A stretch of DNA of 64,000 nt from Acidimicrobiaceae bacterium (GTDB lineage: Bacteria > Actinomycetota > Acidimicrobiia > Acidimicrobiales > Aldehydirespiratoraceae): positions 1 to 64,000 of the forward strand of contig JAERSO010000129.1 in the NCBI GenBank assembly GCA_016845585.1. The letters run 5' to 3'. The notes below the pieces were generated by a model. That model saw only the letters and a list, made by a program, of their open reading frames with translations, did no database searches and was not told the DNA's origin. The stretch's first letter is position 1. The number at the start of each line of letters is the position of its first letter. Shown here piece by piece: positions 60,947 through 64,000 of this stretch. Made by a program: the position numbers and the translations under genes.

Positions 60947-61858
60947 CTAGTAGAGCGATCCGGTGTTGACGATCGGCGTGGTCTGCTGCTCGCTCGTGAG
61001 CACGACCAGCAGGTTGCTGACCATCTGGGCCTTGCGTTCCTCGTCGAGTTCGACGATCTGGTTTTCGGCGAGGAGCTCGAGGGCGTCCTCGACCATGCCG
61101 ACGGCGCCTTCCACGATCGTGCGACGAGCGGCCACGACGGCGGCGGCCTGCTGGCGACGCAGCATGGCCTCGGCGATCTCGGTGGCGTAGGCGAGGTGCG
61201 TGAGCCGGGTCTCGACGACTTCGATGCCGGCATCGCTGAGGCGCTGTTGGAGCTCCTCGTGAAGCGAGGTGGCCACCACGTCGGGATCGGCGCGTAGCGA
61301 TGTACGAGTGCCTTCGAAGTCGTCGTACGGGTACTGCGTGCCCAGGTGCCGGATGGCGGTCTCGGACTGCACGACCACATAGTCCTCGTAGTCATCGACG
61401 TCGAAGACCGCCCGCGCGGTGTCGACCACGCGCCAGACCACGACCGCTGCGATCTCGATCGGGTTGCCCTCGGCGTCGTTCACTTTCGACACCTGGGTGG
61501 TGAAGTTGTGCACCCGTTGGCTGATCTTGCGGGACTCGAGTTTGGTGAATGGATTTGCCGTCCAGTACCAGCCGGGTTCGGTGATCGTGCCCTTGTAGCG
61601 GCCGAAAAGGATCAGCACGAGGGCGGTGTTCGGTTGGATCAGGTAGTGCGCCGGCAAGAACGCGGCGAAGAACAGAGCGGCGACGATGACGAGCGGCACG
61701 AACGCGGGGCTGACCGTGGCGGTCAGGGTCACGCCGACGATGAAGAGCACGACCGTTCCGAGGAGCGCCAGGATGCCGGTGACGCCGGGCAGGGCGCTGC
61801 CTGCCTTTTCCTGAACCATCTGGGATGCCGAGTTCGGGGATTCGGTAATTTCATTCAT
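60947..61858 (-). CDS. SPFH/Band 7 (prohibitin-like) membrane protein
   Basis: 303 residues from the ATG at 61858. Two adjacent hydrophobic segments ([20 protein letters not shown] and [19 protein letters not shown]) anchor it. The SPFH domain follows: [32 protein letters not shown] and [15 protein letters not shown]. Coiled-coil-like [14 protein letters not shown] and [13 protein letters not shown] fit slipin-type oligomers that form membrane microdomains. It is first in the SPFH-RHH-ligase operon. The upstream extension of the frame is discarded because it overlaps the LLM gene. Confidence 0.88.
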   Translation of the reverse strand: MNEITESPNSASQMVQEKAGSALPGVTGILALLGTVVLFIVGVTLTATVSPAFVPLVIVAALFFAAFLPAHYLIQPNTALVLILFGRYKGTITEPGWYWTANPFTKLESRKISQRVHNFTTQVSKVNDAEGNPIEIAAVVVWRVVDTARAVFDVDDYEDYVVVQSETAIRHLGTQYPYDDFEGTRTSLRADPDVVATSLHEELQQRLSDAGIEVVETRLTHLAYATEIAEAMLRRQQAAAVVAARRTIVEGAVGMVEDALELLAENQIVELDEERKAQMVSNLLVVLTSEQQTTPIVNTGSLY

Positions 61859-61864
61859 AGATCT

Positions 61865-61878
61865 AAGTGATATCACTT
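61865..61878. promoter_or_regulatory. 14-bp perfect palindrome between SPFH and LLM genes
   Basis: AAGTGATATCACTT sits in the 56-nt divergent gap, 6 nt from the SPFH start. It may be an operator for the ribbon-helix-helix protein of the SPFH operon; that link is an inference. Confidence 0.5.
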
Positions 61879-61914
61879 TTCGCGTGTCCTGCAACGTCGG
61901 GGCAGGATGCAGGC

Positions 61915-62781
61915 ATGAAATTTGCTGTGGGATTCGCCAACACCATGAGGTTCGCCACGGGCGCCGGAGCGCGGGAGCTCGGCCTCGCGGCCGAGGCCGC
62001 CGGTTTCGAGTCGGTCTGGACCGTGGAACACATCGTCTACCCGGAGGGCTATGAGTCGACATACCCCTACGCTCCCGACGGAAAGATGCCCGGCTCGGGT
62101 GACAATCCGATCCCCGATCCGCTCGTCTGGCTCAGTTGGATCGGTGCCGTCACGACGAACCTGCGGCTCGCCACAGGCATCTCGTTGTTGCCGGAGCGCC
62201 ACCCCCTCACCTACGCCAAGGAGGTGGCGACGCTCGATGCCATGTCGGGTGGTCGCGTCGAGCTCGGCATCGGCATCGGGTGGTTGAAAGAGGAGTTCGC
62301 CGCACTCGATGTGTCATGGCCCCGTCGGGGACCCCGCACCGAGGAGTACGTCGACGCGATGCGGCAGGTCTGGGCAGGCGACGACGTCACCTTCGAGGGC
62401 GAGTTCGTGAACTTCGAGCGCATCTCATCGAACCCGAAGCCGGCCAACGGCAGTGTGCCGATTCACATCGGTGGTCACAGTCGTGCCGCAGCGGAGCGAG
62501 CCGGTCGAATGGGTGACGGGTTCTATCCGGCCAAGGGCAACGCTGCCGAACTCTTCGAGATCTGTCGCCAGACTGCCGCCGACAATGATCGGGATCCGGA
62601 GGGGATCGAGTTCACCGGTGTGCACGCGGGTCTGTTCGGCGACGATCCTGACGCAGCGGTCGAGGAGGCCGCGTCGTGGGGAATGGACCGCATCATGGTC
62701 CCGGTCTACCTCCACCGCAAAGACACCCACGCGTCGATGACCGCGTTCGGTGAGCAAGTCATCGCGAAACACGCGGACTAG
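61915..62781 (+). CDS. Luciferase-like (LLM) F420-dependent oxidoreductase
   Basis: 288 residues, a TIM-barrel LLM. The TIGR03619-like features are FAVGFANTMRFATG at the start, AAGFESVWTVEHIVYP, LRLATGISLLPERHPLTYAK, and GGRVELGIGIGWLKEEFAAL. Members use F420H2 or FMN; F420 is likely in an actinomycete but cannot be read from the sequence. Substrate unknown. It is divergent from the SPFH gene. ATG at 61915; a CAGGAT box 6 nt upstream fits the leaderless pattern weakly. Confidence 0.87.
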   Translation: MKFAVGFANTMRFATGAGARELGLAAEAAGFESVWTVEHIVYPEGYESTYPYAPDGKMPGSGDNPIPDPLVWLSWIGAVTTNLRLATGISLLPERHPLTYAKEVATLDAMSGGRVELGIGIGWLKEEFAALDVSWPRRGPRTEEYVDAMRQVWAGDDVTFEGEFVNFERISSNPKPANGSVPIHIGGHSRAAAERAGRMGDGFYPAKGNAAELFEICRQTAADNDRDPEGIEFTGVHAGLFGDDPDAAVEEAASWGMDRIMVPVYLHRKDTHASMTAFGEQVIAKHAD

Positions 62782-62944
62782 GGACTGAATTCAGTTCCAA
62801 TTCGCAACGGAGGATGTGAACCAACACCTTCTGTTGTGACTTTGACTCGCCCAGGCGGTCCAGCCAACCCTTGAAATACAGGGCCTTTCGGCCCATTTCT
62901 AGTTCACAACGATTTGCCAATTCTGAGTCGCAACTCTGGCCTTC
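62782..62944. repeat. AT-richer intergenic region with nested repeats
   Basis: 163 nt with lower GC than its surroundings. It holds a 12-bp palindrome ACTGAATTCAGT (62784-62795), the arms GTTGTGA/TCACAAC (62833-62839 and 62904-62910), a GGGCC-TTTC-GGCCC hairpin (62881-62894), and a direct repeat CCAATTC...CGCAAC at 62797 and 62917. It looks like a remnant of a small inserted element, but no terminal structure is certain. Confidence 0.4.
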
Positions 62945-63205
62945 GTGTTGTTGTGGGATTTCGACTTCAACGAAGACGTGATCGAGGTCGGTCCGGGCAC
63001 GGAGCTGAGCTTCATTCTTCACAACATCGGTGACTCACAACACAACCTCGGTCGGAGCGAAGACGATGTCTCCGACCGGGTCAAGTCGGGCGAAACCGGC
63101 CACTACGACGCCGGCGTCATAGAGCACGACACGATCTTCTACTGCGTCGTCCCCGGACATCGGGATCTCGGTATGGAGTTGACCGTGAAAGTCGCCGCGT
63201 CGTAA
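62945..63205 (+). CDS. Cupredoxin-like domain lacking a signal peptide (N-terminally truncated?)
   Basis: 86 residues. A blue-copper fold is visible: FDFNEDVIEVGPGTELSFIL, His in SQHNLG, and Cys-His-Met in YCVVPGHRDLGMEL, so all four type 1 copper ligands are present. Normal members begin with an export signal; here only seven in-frame codons precede the GTG before a stop. The AT-rich repeat region directly upstream may have replaced the 5' end. It is followed by a second cupredoxin lipoprotein. Probably a broken or mis-started gene. Confidence 0.6.
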   Translation: MLLWDFDFNEDVIEVGPGTELSFILHNIGDSQHNLGRSEDDVSDRVKSGETGHYDAGVIEHDTIFYCVVPGHRDLGMELTVKVAAS

Positions 63206-63241
63206 CGAGATGACGCAGTGAAATTGGGAAAGGGACAAGAA

Positions 63242-63691
63242 ATGAAGACTGCAAAGCGGGTAGTCGCAGTCGTCGCGGTCATGGGAGCGTTGCTCTCCTC
63301 GTGTAGCTCCGACGACGACTCGAGCCTCACCGTCGAACTGAGCGAGTGGGCGGTCACGCCCGAGGTCTCGTCCATCGATGCCGGCGAAATCGAGATCATT
63401 GCCGACAATGTCGGTGGCGAGCCGCACGAACTCGTGATCGTGAAGGGTGTCTCCGTCGACGACCTTCCGTTCAACGCCGAGACCGGCAAAGTCGTCGAGG
63501 ACGATCTTCCGGAGGGTTCGTTCATCGGTGAGATCGAGGAGTTCGAGGGCGGCGAGAAGATGTCGCAGACCTTCGACCTCGAGGCCGGTGAGTACGTGTT
63601 CTTCTGCAACCTCGCCGAGATCGAGGAAGATGGCGAACTCGAGAGCCACTTCGCCGAAGGCATGGTCACCACATTCACCGTGAACGGCTGA
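63242..63691 (+). CDS. Cupredoxin-like lipoprotein
   Basis: 149 residues. The signal peptide MKTAKRVVAVVAVMGALLSS ends in a lipobox with Cys21. The mature domain is a plastocyanin-like sandwich: His in GEPHELVIVKG, then Cys, His and Met in YVFFCNLAEIEEDGELESHF and AEGM. It should be anchored on the outer face of the membrane and carry electrons or bind copper. A ribosome site (AAAGGGA) precedes the ATG; the GTG at 63218 is ignored as it adds residues before the signal. A strong terminator follows. Confidence 0.82.
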   Translation: MKTAKRVVAVVAVMGALLSSCSSDDDSSLTVELSEWAVTPEVSSIDAGEIEIIADNVGGEPHELVIVKGVSVDDLPFNAETGKVVEDDLPEGSFIGEIEEFEGGEKMSQTFDLEAGEYVFFCNLAEIEEDGELESHFAEGMVTTFTVNG

Positions 63692-63712
63692 TCCTTCTCC
63701 GTCCCCAGAGAT

Positions 63713-63744
63713 GACGGTGCCGGCCCTGCGGGGCCGGCACCGTC
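63713..63744. terminator. Strong bidirectional terminator hairpin
   Basis: A perfect 14-bp GC-rich stem (GACGGTGCCGGCCC at 63713-63726 with 63731-63744) and a TGCG loop, between the convergent lipoprotein and SDR genes. It is unrelated in sequence to the CTGGGG repeat family. Confidence 0.8.
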
Positions 63745-63753
63745 GCGTCCGGT

Positions 63754-64000
63754 TCAGTCGAACGACACGCCATCGACGCGGACGTCGTCCGGCCAGCCGG
63801 TACGGAGGGTCTCGGTGTTGCCGTCGACGCTCACGATCTCGCCGTTGAGGAACCGGGCGGCGTCGCTGCACAGAAACGCCGCCATCGCCGCGATGTCGGT
63901 TGCATCGATGAAGGTCCGCATCGACACCTGATCCTCGTAGCCGGCCTTCACTTCATCGGCCGTCAGGCCGAGCGACTCGGCCTCGCGCTCCATCACCCCG
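63754..64000 (-). CDS. Short-chain dehydrogenase/reductase, C-terminal part
   Basis: About 82 residues visible; the gene continues beyond the window. DATDIAAMAAFLCSDAARFL and NGEIVSVDGNTETLRTG are the typical C-terminal end of SDR enzymes (after the catalytic YxxxK, which is not in view). NAD(P)-dependent oxidoreductase; substrate unknown. Convergent with the cupredoxin lipoprotein across a strong terminator. Confidence 0.82.
   Translation of the reverse strand, partial: GVMEREAESLGLTADEVKAGYEDQVSMRTFIDATDIAAMAAFLCSDAARFLNGEIVSVDGNTETLRTGWPDDVRVDGVSFD

Noticed and set aside
62759-63022. Minus-strand frame across the repeat-rich gap near 62782
   Set aside because: It runs through palindromes and hairpins, overlaps two plus-strand genes and shows no domain; it is not a gene.

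Overview
The window is high-GC, densely packed DNA from an actinomycete-type bacterium. An aquatic Acidimicrobiia-like (Ilumatobacter-type) lineage is my inference. It rests on an S-(hydroxymethyl)mycothiol dehydrogenase (mycothiol chemistry), an F420-type luciferase-like monooxygenase, a DUF3097 protein, a CFP30B-type VOC protein, a menaquinone (men) pathway, many GTG/TTG starts, and many apparently leaderless genes. There are no rRNA or tRNA genes, no CRISPR array, no transposase and no phage genes. No stretch over 300 bases lacks a gene; the longest gap is 42186-42406.

Layout. 1-6422: tail of an aminotransferase coupled to an omega-amidase, an acyl-CoA ligase, psuG, and a DddP-family M24 protein divergent from a P450. 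6161-13939: a frameshifted small membrane gene, a DEAH helicase, an HxlR regulator divergent from a VOC protein, then two tandem PLP fold-type II enzymes with an MFS exporter. 13916-20387: an AddAB-like helicase-nuclease pair. 20431-24210: a four-gene ATGA-coupled operon (TetR, PF10118 diiron-like protein, styrene-oxide-isomerase-like membrane protein, AidB-like dehydrogenase) behind an operator-covered leaderless promoter; this is the strongest candidate for an undescribed pathway. 24226-26906: DUF3097, then an MFS gene and a PIG-L gene that are both frameshifted. 26917-32467: the men operon, whose first gene fuses a MerR regulator to isochorismate synthase, followed by menD, menH and menC. 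32488-39564: a histidine phosphatase, a nucleotidyltransferase, an HxlR regulator, DUF427, an M20 peptidase, a decayed D-aminoacylase, a tiny lipoprotein, and ino1 divergent from a LysR regulator. 39575-47482: MaoC hydratase, a secreted S33 peptidase, NUDIX, a structured leader and MIP channel, and a coupled run of a histidine phosphatase, a class I amidotransferase, a CopD-like protein, tag and an EamA transporter. 47485-49817: a divergent acyl-CoA ligase and enoyl-CoA hydratase. 49875-54937: TetR, SRPBCC, a sulfatase-DJ-1 fusion, an RNase Z/AtsA-like metallohydrolase and a flavin reductase. 54967-58174: the mycothiol formaldehyde dehydrogenase pair and two methyltransferase-fold genes. 58184-64000: GNAT, VOC, an operon of SPFH, ribbon-helix-helix and acyl-CoA ligase, LLM, two cupredoxins and an SDR tail.

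Two genome-wide habits show up. (1) At least twelve genes have a TANNNT-like -10 hexamer placed 6-7 nt before the start codon, so their mRNAs should be leaderless. (2) Four near-identical 13-19 bp hairpins with a CTGGGG...CCCCAG core sit only between convergent genes; in three of them the stop codons of both neighbours lie in or against the stem.

The general metabolism is that of a lipid and aromatic degrader: three acyl-CoA ligases, AidB-like dehydrogenase, enoyl-CoA hydratase, MaoC, P450 and F420 enzymes under TetR/HxlR control. Several genes show one-base frameshifts or lost ends (6161-6422, 25059-26119, 26189-26906, 36680-37138, 62945-63205). This suggests either local decay or consensus sequencing errors.
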